Source: Thalassotalea sp. PS06
GTDB taxonomy: Bacteria; Pseudomonadota; Gammaproteobacteria; Enterobacterales; Alteromonadaceae
Assembly: GCF_007197775.1 (NCBI RefSeq)
Contig: NZ_CP041638.1
Location: 372,001-436,000 of the forward strand
Direction: 5' to 3'
DNA: 64,000 bases
Every line of letters begins with the position of its first letter. Within the stretch, counting starts at the first letter, position 1. The notes under the pieces were generated by a model that did not search any database, was not told where the DNA came from, and saw only the letters and a program-made list of their open reading frames with translations. Positions 18,810 through 27,670 of the stretch are shown in pieces. Position numbers and translations under genes: made by a program.

Positions 18810-19244
18810 CTAATGACAGGCTCGGCAGGTGCCATGGGCCTCGACAACCTGATGAATAATGGTAAATCCACTGGCATCCGCCATGGCTCTGAGGGCTAAA
18901 TCCAGATTGCCCGACTGAATTTCTTCGACATTGCCACAGCTATCGCATATCAACAATTGCACTGGATGTGAGCAATCACTGAAGTGGTGACACAGAACAA
19001 ACGCATTAATCGATTCGATCTTATGAACAAAACCTTGCTTGGACAAAAAGTCCAGTGCTCGGTAAACGGTTGCCGGTTTGGCACCCGGGTCCACTTCTTT
19101 TAACTTTTCCAATAAATCATAGGCACCAATTGCCTGTTCATTTTCTGCCATCAACATAAACACCTGTTCCCGGGCGCTGGTTAATCGTGCACCGCGTTTT
19201 TTACAGGTTTGTTGGGCGAGTTGGAGAAGCTGTTCTGGGTTCAT
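18810..19244 (-). CDS. zur: Zur, zinc uptake regulator (Fur family)
   Basis: 144-residue Fur-family repressor. Compared with the family it matches Zur rather than Fur: AKPATVYRALDFLSKQGFVHKIES (in parts) in the winged helix, LLICDSCGNVEEI and the final GTCRACH, giving two CxxC pairs for the structural zinc, plus HHFSDCSH for regulatory metal. With zinc bound it represses zinc importers and often spare ribosomal proteins. A longer frame exists to 19337; I chose ATG 19244 because the family starts with a similar 'MNPEQLLQLAQQTCKKRG' helix. It is divergent from the amidohydrolase-like gene. No clear 23-bp Zur box was seen near it. Confidence 0.88.
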   Translation of the reverse strand: MNPEQLLQLAQQTCKKRGARLTSAREQVFMLMAENEQAIGAYDLLEKLKEVDPGAKPATVYRALDFLSKQGFVHKIESINAFVLCHHFSDCSHPVQLLICDSCGNVEEIQSGNLDLALRAMADASGFTIIHQVVEAHGTCRACH

Positions 19245-19476
19245 AAACGAAAAACATAGTGACTTTGCCTCCAGTGTATCACAGTAAATGCGATAAGTAT
19301 TAATCCACAATCCATTGTCGTTTACGTTTGTAATCATGGAATTTTCTGTTTAAATTTTATCCGCAAGCAAAGCTGTACTAACATATAGACAGAGATTGTG
19401 AATAAAAATTACTTTATTTGAGTTTTCCCAGGCGATTTGATTGAGCAGTTCAAAATGCTGGCATTGAGATTTGTTT

Positions 19477-20778
19477 ATGAATTTTCGCTTTCCACTGTCA
19501 ATCCTGTTGATATTGGGCTTCATCTTTCCCGCATTTAATTCTAATGCTAACGGACAGCCGACTCTGTTTATGGACGGCAAGGTCTGGGATCCCTCCCTTG
19601 GCTTCATTAAAAAAGATTTGTGCGTAGAACGTCAAAAATTTGTGGTGTTGAGTAAGTGTTTCCGACAAAGCAAAAAAGTTTCATTGTCAGACTATTTTCT
19701 GGTGCCACCATTTGCTGATGCTCAACACTATGTCGCTGCTGTGGACAGAACCAGTAGTGATAAGCTTCTCAGAACTGGTGTTTTCTACACCATGAACGCG
19801 AATGCTTCGAGCACTGAATTATCTCGCTTCCGGCCATTTTTCAATCGCGCGAACACCTTTGATTTGGCGCTGGTGCACGGCGCCATAACCTCAGATTTCA
19901 AAGAAATTGATAACAGCCTTGCAGGTCTTGCTCCTACGCCTTACGAGCTGAATAAAAGTACGAGTAATCAGGTGTATCGCATTAAAGATAAATTCGATAT
20001 TCCAAAAACCGTAAAAGTATTGAATGAGCAGGGCAGTAAACTGGTTAAAGTATTCCTGTATCATTCTGAGCGCCATCACTCTCGCAAAAATCGCCTTAAT
20101 GTGGAAACCATCTATGGGGTCGACCCTGACCTGATGGATAATGTGGTAGAGACGTTTCACCACTATGGCATTAAGGTGATGGCTCAGGTGGAAACTGATT
20201 ACGATGCACAAATCGCTGCCAATGCCGGAGTCGACTTTATTACCCAGTTACCTGGGCACAGCCTGAGCAACAAAGATAAAGTTCAAGCCTATGACAAATT
20301 AACTCTGAAAACCCTGCAGGCGATACGAGATAATGATGTCAAAGTGATCCCGGTTTATCACTTGTCCCGAACCGTTGCCAGACAACGCAAACAAACCATC
20401 GAAGATACACCAGCACTGGCTGCGCACTATCAGCTGCAACGCAATAATCTGCAAATGCTTAAAGCCAATAACATACCGATTCTGATGGGCAGTGGTGGTT
20501 ACGCCAGAGTCTTTGATGAAGCGAAGCACTATTATCTAATTGGCGCATTTTCTCGCCAGGAAACACTCAATACCCTGTTCGCTACCGCCAGATACCTGTT
20601 TCCCAATCGCAAAATCGCCTGCTTTGATGTCGGCTGCGATGCCAGTTTTCTGGTGTTAGCAAAAGATCCCGGAGAAGGGCTCGAAACTCTCAACCGTATT
20701 GAATATTCAATGAAGCAGGGGCAACAAATTGTTCCCCCTTCCAAAGGCCTGCGCCCGCGTTTTCGCCAAAAGCGCTAG
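19477..20778 (+). CDS. Secreted amidohydrolase-like protein lacking metal ligands
   Basis: 433-residue exported protein (signal peptide about 1-25, ending SNANG). The layout is that of the metal-dependent amidohydrolase superfamily: N-terminal LFMDGKVWDP, then FLVPPFADAQHYVA where active enzymes have a DxHxH, a central KLVKVFLYHSE strand, GIKVMAQVETDYDAQIAANAGVDFITQLPGHS where enzymes have AHAH and IEHG, and ILMGSGG where enzymes have the final GTDA. Every expected metal ligand is changed (H to Q, H to Y, D to G). It is therefore probably a non-catalytic or repurposed member. Homology is inferred from pattern, not search. Start ATG 19477 is preferred over TTG 19471. It ends next to a repeat fragment, convergent with the AraC-type gene. 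Confidence 0.6.
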   Translation: MNFRFPLSILLILGFIFPAFNSNANGQPTLFMDGKVWDPSLGFIKKDLCVERQKFVVLSKCFRQSKKVSLSDYFLVPPFADAQHYVAAVDRTSSDKLLRTGVFYTMNANASSTELSRFRPFFNRANTFDLALVHGAITSDFKEIDNSLAGLAPTPYELNKSTSNQVYRIKDKFDIPKTVKVLNEQGSKLVKVFLYHSERHHSRKNRLNVETIYGVDPDLMDNVVETFHHYGIKVMAQVETDYDAQIAANAGVDFITQLPGHSLSNKDKVQAYDKLTLKTLQAIRDNDVKVIPVYHLSRTVARQRKQTIEDTPALAAHYQLQRNNLQMLKANNIPILMGSGGYARVFDEAKHYYLIGAFSRQETLNTLFATARYLFPNRKIACFDVGCDASFLVLAKDPGEGLETLNRIEYSMKQGQQIVPPSKGLRPRFRQKR

Positions 20779-20779
20779 C

Positions 20780-20805
20780 TAATACCAATCACATTAAATT
20801 ATTGA
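20780..20805. repeat. Solo end of the ATACCAAT repeat element
   Basis: TAATACCAATCACATTAAAT plus TATTGA matches the left end of the full element at 36574. Only this end is recognisable; it lies in the short gap between two convergent genes. Confidence 0.65.
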
Positions 20806-20809
20806 CCAG

Positions 20810-21529
20810 CTAGACTAACTGACGAATCTCCGACGGTTGCTCATCAAACATCTTCTTGTATTGCCGACAAAAATAACTGTGATCGGTAAAACCTGTGGCA
20901 TAGGCCACTTCAGCAATCGGCAGCTGAGTTTCCAGTAATAGTTTACGGGCCTTTTCCAGTCGAAACTCGTTAATAAACTGCTTTGGGGTTTTACCTAAGT
21001 GCTTTTTAAAGCGCCTTTCCAATGCGCTGATGGAAATACAGGTAATTTCTGCCAGAGTCTCAATGGCGATTGGTTGCTGATAATGTTGCTTGATGTATTC
21101 CAGAGGAATATTAATCGCATCTAACGATTTGAATAGTTGCGGCGTTTTGCCTAGCGAGCGGGTGTATCCATAGGAACCAATTATGGTGCCGGTGTCGTCC
21201 CGCAAAGGGCGTTTGGTGGTAGTAAACCAGCCAATATCCTCTCCTTCCAGCACATTCATCTCAATCCGGTTGGTCACCAGCTCACCGGCGAGAATTCGCT
21301 GATCGTCGCGGATAAACTGCTTGGCAATATGATGGGGAGAAAACGCATAATCGGACTGTCCCAATATCTTGTCCAATTGGTTAATCCCCAAATTATCGAG
21401 AAATGCCTGATTGGCATATAAAATTTGTGATTGAGTATCCTTCACCCAGAACAAAATATCCGGTATGAACTCAAAGATGGTAATAAGTTGTTCTGAATTA
21501 AAGTTTTTCAGCTGTCGCAAATAGTCCAT
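20810..21529 (-). CDS. AraC-family regulator with N-terminal PAS domain
   Basis: About 239 residues. A PAS domain (about 15-125: FIPDILFWVKDTQSQILYANQAF in parts, IGWFTTTKRPLRDDTGTIIGSYGYTRSL in parts) is followed by an AraC double helix-turn-helix (about 140-239: AIETLAEITCISISALERRFKKHLG, in parts, and PIAEVAYATGFTDHSYFCRQYKKMF, in parts). The PAS domain suggests a small-molecule or redox signal. It is divergent from the sugar-oxidation cluster that begins at 21758 and most likely controls it. The start is unsure: ATG 21544 has no ribosome-binding site, ATG 21529 has CAGG before it. Confidence 0.88.
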   Translation of the reverse strand: MDYLRQLKNFNSEQLITIFEFIPDILFWVKDTQSQILYANQAFLDNLGINQLDKILGQSDYAFSPHHIAKQFIRDDQRILAGELVTNRIEMNVLEGEDIGWFTTTKRPLRDDTGTIIGSYGYTRSLGKTPQLFKSLDAINIPLEYIKQHYQQPIAIETLAEITCISISALERRFKKHLGKTPKQFINEFRLEKARKLLLETQLPIAEVAYATGFTDHSYFCRQYKKMFDEQPSEIRQLV

Positions 21530-21552
21530 TAGCCTGCACGCCATGAGTTATT

Positions 21553-21578
21553 TTCATTCATATTACGCTATGAATGAA
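21553..21578. promoter_or_regulatory. 10-bp inverted repeat upstream of the AraC/PAS gene
   Basis: TTCATTCATA and TATGAATGAA, perfect arms around six bases, 9 bases from the outer start codon. Candidate operator or leader hairpin. Confidence 0.45.
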
Positions 21579-21593
21579 TTTTTTTAAACGCCG

Positions 21594-21607
21594 AATTTGT
21601 ACAAATT
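21594..21607. promoter_or_regulatory. 14-bp palindrome in the divergent promoter region
   Basis: AATTTGTACAAATT is a perfect palindrome between the AraC/PAS gene and the sugar cluster. A possible operator; AraC proteins usually bind direct repeats, so another factor may be involved. Confidence 0.4.
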
Positions 21608-21757
21608 GTGTCCGATTTTGTGTTAACGCTATTCGTTATCAGACGATAGACTCAAAGAGTACCTCTCTGTTTCTCTGATTTTCCTAAAATAATTAGAGCA
21701 AAGCTAGCGTACCAGTATCTGCTTGTTTTACCTATTAATAATCAAAAGAAGGGCAGT

Positions 21758-22942
21758 ATGGATTCGAAAACAAGAAAAATTCGTATGGGGATGGTCGGCG
21801 GTGGCCAGGGTGCATTCATAGGTGAAGTGCATCGCATGGCAGCAGCCCTTGATGGTCAAATTGAACTGGTTTGTGGGGCCTTCAGTCGCAACCCGGATAA
21901 CTGTGTCGAAACCGGTCGAGCCCTATGCCTTGATCCGAATCGTTGTTACACCAGCTACCAGCAAATGTTTGCGATGGAAGCGGAACTCCCTGCCGAGCAA
22001 CGCATGGATTTCGTGGCGGTTGTCACTCCCAATAATTCCCATTATGGCATTGCCAAACTTGCGCTTGAGCATGGCTTTCATGTCTTATCCGACAAACCGG
22101 CAACCTTTAACCTGCAAGAAGCTCTCGACCTTGAGAAATTAATTGATAAACATCAGCGACTGTACGCACTGACACACACCTATACCGGCTACCCGATGGT
22201 GAAACAGGCAAAAGCCATGATTGCCAATGGTGAGCTGGGAAAAGTTCGCAAAGTGGTCGTGGAGTACCCGCAAGGCTGGTTAGCCGCGGAGCCTGATCGT
22301 GATAATAAACAAGCGGCCTGGCGTTTGGACCCGGCGCAAAGTGGTATCAGTTGTTGTATGGGCGATATTGGTGTTCATGCCGCGAATTTAGCCGAGTATA
22401 TCTGTGGCGATCATATTGATGAAATTTGTGCCGATTTAAATTCCATCGTTGCCGGCAGAGAACTGGACGATGACGGCGTGGTGTTGTTGAAATTTTCCGA
22501 GGGCGCAAAAGGCGTATTAATGGCAAGTCAGATATCCGTCGGTGAGGAGAACGCGTTAAACATTCGCATCTATGGTGAGCATGCGGGTCTGAAATGGTCG
22601 CAGCAGGAACCCAATAGTCTTTGGCAGGTATTCAATGACAAACCTGCGCAGTTATACCGTACCGGTGTTGGCCAGCTTTATCCGCAGGCTCAGGCTGCAA
22701 CTCGTACCCCAGCAGGTCATCCGGAAGGCTATCTTGAAGCCTTCGCTAATATTTATCGTAATTTCGCCGCACAACTCCATGCCTGCAATCAACAGCAACC
22801 CTGCGACAATCACAGCTTTGATGTCCCCGGTATTGAAGAAGCCATTCGCGGCATGGCATTTATTGAAAATGCGGTGGCGGCAAGTAGCTCTGAGCAAAAA
22901 TGGCATCCTCTGTCATTAACGCCAGCCGTATCTAAAAGTTAA
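21758..22942 (+). CDS. Gfo/Idh/MocA family oxidoreductase
   Basis: 394 residues. The N-terminal Rossmann domain has MGMVGGGQGAFIGEVH (about 10-24), a variant of GxGxxG for NAD(P), and the cofactor-region SDKPAT (about 112-117) replacing the family's EKP. The C-terminal domain has DIGVHAANLAEYICG with the usual catalytic-histidine neighbourhood. Enzymes of this family oxidise or reduce sugars and inositols, often at C3 when teamed with epimerase-like TIM barrels. It is the first gene of a five- to six-gene cluster with gaps of 10-45 bases. No signal peptide, so cytoplasmic. Confidence 0.9.
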   Translation: MDSKTRKIRMGMVGGGQGAFIGEVHRMAAALDGQIELVCGAFSRNPDNCVETGRALCLDPNRCYTSYQQMFAMEAELPAEQRMDFVAVVTPNNSHYGIAKLALEHGFHVLSDKPATFNLQEALDLEKLIDKHQRLYALTHTYTGYPMVKQAKAMIANGELGKVRKVVVEYPQGWLAAEPDRDNKQAAWRLDPAQSGISCCMGDIGVHAANLAEYICGDHIDEICADLNSIVAGRELDDDGVVLLKFSEGAKGVLMASQISVGEENALNIRIYGEHAGLKWSQQEPNSLWQVFNDKPAQLYRTGVGQLYPQAQAATRTPAGHPEGYLEAFANIYRNFAAQLHACNQQQPCDNHSFDVPGIEEAIRGMAFIENAVAASSSEQKWHPLSLTPAVSKS

Positions 22943-22961
22943 TTTACAAGGAAGCCAAATA

Positions 22962-24023
22962 ATGACCGCAATGAAAGCAATAAAGGGCCCGGCAATATTT
23001 CTTGCGCAGTTTGCAGATGACGTTGCCCCTTATAACAGTCTACCTGCCATTTGTGAGTGGGTTTCCAGTTTAGGTTATAAGGCGATTCAGATCCCTAGCT
23101 GGGATAAACGCTTATTTGATTTGGAGTTGGCAGGGGAGTCGAAAACCTATTGTGATGAGATCAAAGGTATTGCCGCGGAGCATGGCTTAGCCATTAGCGA
23201 GCTATCGACTCATCTTCAGGGCCAACTGGTAGCGGTAAATCCGGCCTATGATGCGATGTTTGATAACTTTGCGCCGCCGGAGTTTCGCAAAAATCCTAAA
23301 GAGCGGCAAATCTGGGCGACACAGCAAATGCAGCTAGCGGCCAAAGCCAGTGGTTATCTGGGATTAAAATCCCACGCGACCTTCTCCGGTGCCTATTTGT
23401 GGCATACCGTCTACCCTTGGCCGCAACGACCACAAGGGCTCGTCGAACAAGGTTTTGAAGCTTTGGCAGAGCGTTGGTTACCGATTCTTAATCAGTTTGA
23501 TGAAGCCGGTGTTGATGTCTGTTATGAGTTACACCCTGGTGAAGACTTACATGATGGTATCACCTTTGAACGTTTCCTTGATGCGACGAATCATCATCCT
23601 CGCGCAAATGTCTTATACGACCCAAGCCACTTTGTTTTACAGCAGCTTGATTACCTGGCATTTATTGATATTTACCATGAGCGAATCAAGGCGTTTCACG
23701 TTAAAGATGCGGAATTTAATCCGTCTGGAAAATGCGGCGTTTATGGTGGTTATGCCTCCTGGGCAGAGCGTGCCGGACGGTTCCGTTCGCTTGGTGACGG
23801 GCAAATTGATTTTAAACAAATCTTTAGCAAGCTAACTCAATATGGCTTTGACGGCTGGGCCGTTCTCGAGTGGGAGTGCTGTATCAAAAACCCCGTTGAT
23901 GGCGCCACCGAAGGAGCGAAATTCATCAGTGAACATTTGATTAAGCCAACCGAAAAAGCCTTTGATGATTTTGCCGGCGCCGAGCCTGACCGGGAATTTA
24001 ATAACCGTATACTTGGCTTATAA
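22962..24023 (+). CDS. Sugar phosphate isomerase/epimerase-like TIM barrel
   Basis: 353 residues of the AP-endonuclease-2/xylose-isomerase-like superfamily. Metal-site motifs: CYELHPGEDLHDG (about 188-200), VLYDPSHFVLQQLDY (about 216-230), IKAFHVKDAEF (about 243-253) and a late glutamate in WAVLEWECC (about 304-312). There is no signal peptide. The family includes isomerases, epimerases, dehydratases and 3-keto-glycoside-cleaving enzymes; the substrate is not evident. It follows the Gfo/Idh gene by 19 bases, and this pair is common in inositol and keto-sugar pathways. Confidence 0.88.
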   Translation: MTAMKAIKGPAIFLAQFADDVAPYNSLPAICEWVSSLGYKAIQIPSWDKRLFDLELAGESKTYCDEIKGIAAEHGLAISELSTHLQGQLVAVNPAYDAMFDNFAPPEFRKNPKERQIWATQQMQLAAKASGYLGLKSHATFSGAYLWHTVYPWPQRPQGLVEQGFEALAERWLPILNQFDEAGVDVCYELHPGEDLHDGITFERFLDATNHHPRANVLYDPSHFVLQQLDYLAFIDIYHERIKAFHVKDAEFNPSGKCGVYGGYASWAERAGRFRSLGDGQIDFKQIFSKLTQYGFDGWAVLEWECCIKNPVDGATEGAKFISEHLIKPTEKAFDDFAGAEPDREFNNRILGL

Positions 24024-24059
24024 CCGCATTAAATTTGCGCAACAATTAAGGAGCTCCAG

Positions 24060-25277
24060 ATGAGCGATAATAATAACCAAAAAATCTTTAATTTATGTTG
24101 TATTGCTTTAACCGTTACCTCGATGACCTTCGCCATACGGGCAGGCATTCTAGGTCAGCTTGGTGCTGACTTTGGTTTAAACGGCGAAGAGCTTGGCTGG
24201 GTAAATGCTATGGCATTTCTTGGCTTTCCTATCGCCACTATGGTTGGTGGTGTTATTTACAACGCCATTGGTGCCCGAAAGCTAATAGCCTTGGCTTTTA
24301 TCTGTCATTTACTGGGGTTGGTATTAACTATAACTGCGGGTGGCTTCTGGGGCTTGTTGATCTCAACTTTCTTGATTGGATTTGCCAATGGTGCGGTAGA
24401 AGCCGGATGTAATCCATTGATTGCAGAAATCTATCCAAACCGTAAAACCACCATGCTTAATCGATTCCACGTTTGGTTCCCAGGCGGTATTGTCATCGGT
24501 GCCTTACTATCAAGCCTGATGACCAGCTATGGTCTTAACTGGCAATGGCAGGTTGGCATTATTCTGATCCCAACGCTGATATACGGGGCAATGATGCTGA
24601 AAACCGTATTTCCTTCCTATGACGATATATTGCATTCAACCACGGACAATATTAATCACCTGCTCAACCCTCTGTATTTGTTTTTAGTCGTTTGTATGAC
24701 ATTTACCGCGACAACCGAATTAGGTACCCAGCAATGGATTGAGAAAATTCTCGGTGCCAGTGGTGCATCACCAATGCTAGTGCTGGCACTGATAACCGGT
24801 TTAATGGCGGTTGGTCGCTATTTTGCAGGTCCGATTATCAAAGCTTTTAATCCAACCGGTGTATTGTTGGGCTCGGCGGTATTTGCCAGCGCAGGTATCT
24901 ATACCATGAGTATTGCTTCAGGCAATATGGTGTATGTTGCTGCGATATTATTTGCGATTGGCTGCACATACTTTTGGCCAACCATGCTTGGTTGCGTTGC
25001 CGAATACACGCCAAAAACCGGTGCGCTTGGTATGTCATTAATCGGCGGCGTCGGTATGTTTGCGGTCAGTATGTGGAATCCGGTGATTGGTGGCTGGATA
25101 GATACCGCCTCGAATGAAGCGCAGCAAATGAATCTGACTGAAGTGCAGGCAAGTATATTCGCCGGTCAAAGTGTATTGCAGAACCTGTTGATGTTCCCTT
25201 TGATTTTAATCGCGGCTTTCGTCATTCTATATGTGTTGATTAAAAAACGAACAAACCAACCTGAGGTTGCAAGCTAA
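24060..25277 (+). CDS. MFS transporter (sugar-type)
   Basis: 405 residues with about 12 transmembrane helices. The second-helix/loop region LGWVNAMAFLGFPIATMVGGVIYNAIGARKL contains a variant of MFS motif A. The conserved NGAVEAGCNPLIAEIYP segment (about 110-126) resembles sugar/nucleoside MFS carriers. It sits in the inner membrane between the epimerase-like gene and the dehydrogenase genes, so it probably imports the sugar or its oxidised product. AAGGAG lies upstream of the ATG. Confidence 0.85.
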   Translation: MSDNNNQKIFNLCCIALTVTSMTFAIRAGILGQLGADFGLNGEELGWVNAMAFLGFPIATMVGGVIYNAIGARKLIALAFICHLLGLVLTITAGGFWGLLISTFLIGFANGAVEAGCNPLIAEIYPNRKTTMLNRFHVWFPGGIVIGALLSSLMTSYGLNWQWQVGIILIPTLIYGAMMLKTVFPSYDDILHSTTDNINHLLNPLYLFLVVCMTFTATTELGTQQWIEKILGASGASPMLVLALITGLMAVGRYFAGPIIKAFNPTGVLLGSAVFASAGIYTMSIASGNMVYVAAILFAIGCTYFWPTMLGCVAEYTPKTGALGMSLIGGVGMFAVSMWNPVIGGWIDTASNEAQQMNLTEVQASIFAGQSVLQNLLMFPLILIAAFVILYVLIKKRTNQPEVAS

Positions 25278-25292
25278 GTATCGGAGAGAGAT

Positions 25293-25880
25293 ATGGATCT
25301 GAACAGACGTCAGTTTCTAAATGGTGTAACCCGCGCGCTTGGCGCGGGAGCAGCTTTGATTATCGTTAATGGTGCTAGCCTGAGCTCAGCCTTTGCTTAT
25401 CAACGTAACGTTGATAATCGTAAATCGAAACTACTGAACCGGGCGCAATTGCAAACCCTGGCGCAAATTTGCCAAACCATCATCCCGAAAACCGATACAC
25501 CCGGCGCTGCCGATTTAGATTGCCACGGCTTTATCGATCATCAACTGCAGGTGGTTTATGGCAAATCGCAACAACAGGCTATTGTAGAGGTTCTTGGTGG
25601 CGTCGAAGAATATTGCTACGGCCAATATCAGTTATCTTTTACTCAACTTCAGCCCTTACAACAGACCGAATGCCTGCAGGATTTAGAAAGGGGAGCCTGG
25701 GGCGAAGCTCAGATACAAGAGCAATTTGCGTTTCTGAAATCTTTAAATGCCTTTGCTTATTTTACTTCAGAAGTTGGTGCTACCCAGGTATTAAATTATC
25801 AGGCGGTGCCCGGCGGATATCAGGGCTCTATTCCGTTTACAGCGGACACTAAAAACTACGGCTCCAGAGCGTTTTATTAA
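25293..25880 (+). CDS. Tat-exported gluconate 2-dehydrogenase subunit 3-like protein
   Basis: 195 residues. The N-terminus MDLNRRQFLNGVTRALGAGA shows a twin-arginine signal (NRRQFLNG), cleaved probably after SAFA (about 35). The mature part has the subunit-3 family traits: LQTLAQICQTIIPKTDTPGA (about 54-73) and GFIDHQLQVVYG. These small subunits pair with a GMC flavoprotein and carry it through the Tat pathway, since the flavoprotein usually lacks its own signal. The partner is the next gene, 45 bases on. A third, cytochrome c subunit is not present here. Confidence 0.87.
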   Translation: MDLNRRQFLNGVTRALGAGAALIIVNGASLSSAFAYQRNVDNRKSKLLNRAQLQTLAQICQTIIPKTDTPGAADLDCHGFIDHQLQVVYGKSQQQAIVEVLGGVEEYCYGQYQLSFTQLQPLQQTECLQDLERGAWGEAQIQEQFAFLKSLNAFAYFTSEVGATQVLNYQAVPGGYQGSIPFTADTKNYGSRAFY

Positions 25881-25925
25881 CAAAGGTTTAAACACTTAAC
25901 AATAATATCAATAACGGAATCACTT

Positions 25926-27659
25926 ATGGCTCAATATCGCTACATTAATGACACTAAAGAGACGTTTGACGTAATGGTGGTTGGCTCAGGGCTTAGCGGT
26001 GGTTGGGCGGCAAAAGAGTTTTGTGAACGAGGGTTTAAGACGTTACTGATAGAACGCGGTCGTGTGGTTGAACATCGTAAAGACTATGTATCGGAAGGTA
26101 AAGGCCCCTGGCAGTTTCCGAACCGAACCAAAGTCGATAACTTGCTGGCAGAGCAGCAGTACAAAGTGCAGCGAAAATGTTATGCCTTTACCGATGCCAC
26201 CAAGCATTTTTTCGGCAATGACAGAGATTTACCTTATTCGACAGCAGAAGGAACTGGTTTTGACTGGATCCGTGCTAACCAGCTAGGTGGCAAATCTCTA
26301 CTCTGGCATCGACAAAGCTATCGTTGGAGCGATTACGACTTTAATGCCAATAAGGCCGACGGTCACGGTATAGACTGGCCAGTTCGCTATAACGATCTGC
26401 AGTCATGGTATTCACATGTAGAAAAACATGCAGGCATTTCAGGGCATCATGACAATCTCCCACAATTGCCAGACAGTGAATTTTTGCCGCCATTTGAGAT
26501 GAATTCTCCGGAAAAAATGCTGCAACAAAAGCTCGCTTCCCTATATCCGGACAGACCTATGGTTATGGGCCGGTGTGCGCATCTAACCGAACCGACTCAG
26601 TATCACATTGAACAAGGCCGAATGCGTTGTATGGCGCGGGATGAATGTCAAAAAGGCTGTTCATTTGGTGCCTATTTCTCTTCGCAAAGTTCTACCTTGC
26701 CGGCGGCAGCGAAAACCGGCAATCTGCATATTGCACCGAATAGCGTGGTAGACAGTTTAATTTATGATGAGCAAACGAATCGGGTCCGCGGTGTTCGGGT
26801 AATTGATAATGACGATCTCAGCACTCGCGAATACTTCGCTAATGTCGTTTTCTTATGTGCATCAACGTTAGGCTCTACCCAGGTACTATTAAATTCAACA
26901 TCAAAATCTTTCCCTAAAGGCCTGGCTAACAGCTCCGGGGTTCTTGGTCACTATCTGATGGATCACAACTACAATGCCGGTGCCCAGGGCACAGTTGATG
27001 GTTTCGATAATGAGTTTTACTCGGGCCGCCGACCTACCGGTCCTTATATTCCCAACTTTCGCTATGAGCCCAGCCGCTATGGAAAAGGCTTTGTGCGCGG
27101 TTATGCACTAGCTGGCGCTGCCGGCAGAGAAGACTGGCGTTATAACAGCCAGAACCCAGGTATAGGTGCGGATTACAAAGCGTCATTAATTAAACCGGGG
27201 AATTGGTTTTTCCGCCTGTATGCCCAGGGGGAAATGCTCCCCAGATTTGAAAATCAGGTATCGCTGCATCCGACTAAAAAAGATAAGTGGGGTATTCCGC
27301 AACTGCATATCAACTGTACCTGGTCTGAAAATGAGCGATTAATGATGGACGATGCCGCAGAGCAGGCAGGGAAAATGCTGAGCGATGCGGGTCTTAAAGA
27401 TGTGGAATCCTGGACGTCCTATGATCGCAATAATCCTGGGTTGGCCATTCACGAAGTTGGCACCGCCAGGATGGGCAAAGACCCGAAACAATCGGTACTT
27501 AACGGATATAACCAGAGCCATGATATTCCTAATTTGTTCGTGACCGATGGTAGTGCATTTTGCTCATCGGCGGTTGTTAATCCGTCGCTGACATTTATGG
27601 CTTTTACTGCTCGCGCCGCAGCATATTGCGCTAACGAAATGAAAAATAAACGAATATAG
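25926..27659 (+). CDS. GMC family FAD oxidoreductase (large subunit)
   Basis: 577 residues. FAD-binding VVGSGLSGGWAAKEF lies at about 18-32 with the ERGRVVE end of the second strand. A cysteine-rich patch CMARDECQKGC lies near 237-247. The active-site segments at the C-terminus are AIHEVGTARMG (about 514-524, with the catalytic histidine) and VVNPSLTFMAF (about 553-563, Asn). It is the membrane-linked dehydrogenase type (gluconate/fructose/sorbitol dehydrogenase large subunit), oxidising an alcohol group of a sugar in the periplasm. It has no signal peptide and should be co-exported with the Tat subunit upstream. Confidence 0.92.
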   Translation: MAQYRYINDTKETFDVMVVGSGLSGGWAAKEFCERGFKTLLIERGRVVEHRKDYVSEGKGPWQFPNRTKVDNLLAEQQYKVQRKCYAFTDATKHFFGNDRDLPYSTAEGTGFDWIRANQLGGKSLLWHRQSYRWSDYDFNANKADGHGIDWPVRYNDLQSWYSHVEKHAGISGHHDNLPQLPDSEFLPPFEMNSPEKMLQQKLASLYPDRPMVMGRCAHLTEPTQYHIEQGRMRCMARDECQKGCSFGAYFSSQSSTLPAAAKTGNLHIAPNSVVDSLIYDEQTNRVRGVRVIDNDDLSTREYFANVVFLCASTLGSTQVLLNSTSKSFPKGLANSSGVLGHYLMDHNYNAGAQGTVDGFDNEFYSGRRPTGPYIPNFRYEPSRYGKGFVRGYALAGAAGREDWRYNSQNPGIGADYKASLIKPGNWFFRLYAQGEMLPRFENQVSLHPTKKDKWGIPQLHINCTWSENERLMMDDAAEQAGKMLSDAGLKDVESWTSYDRNNPGLAIHEVGTARMGKDPKQSVLNGYNQSHDIPNLFVTDGSAFCSSAVVNPSLTFMAFTARAAAYCANEMKNKRI

Positions 27660-27670
27660 AGGTATGAAAA

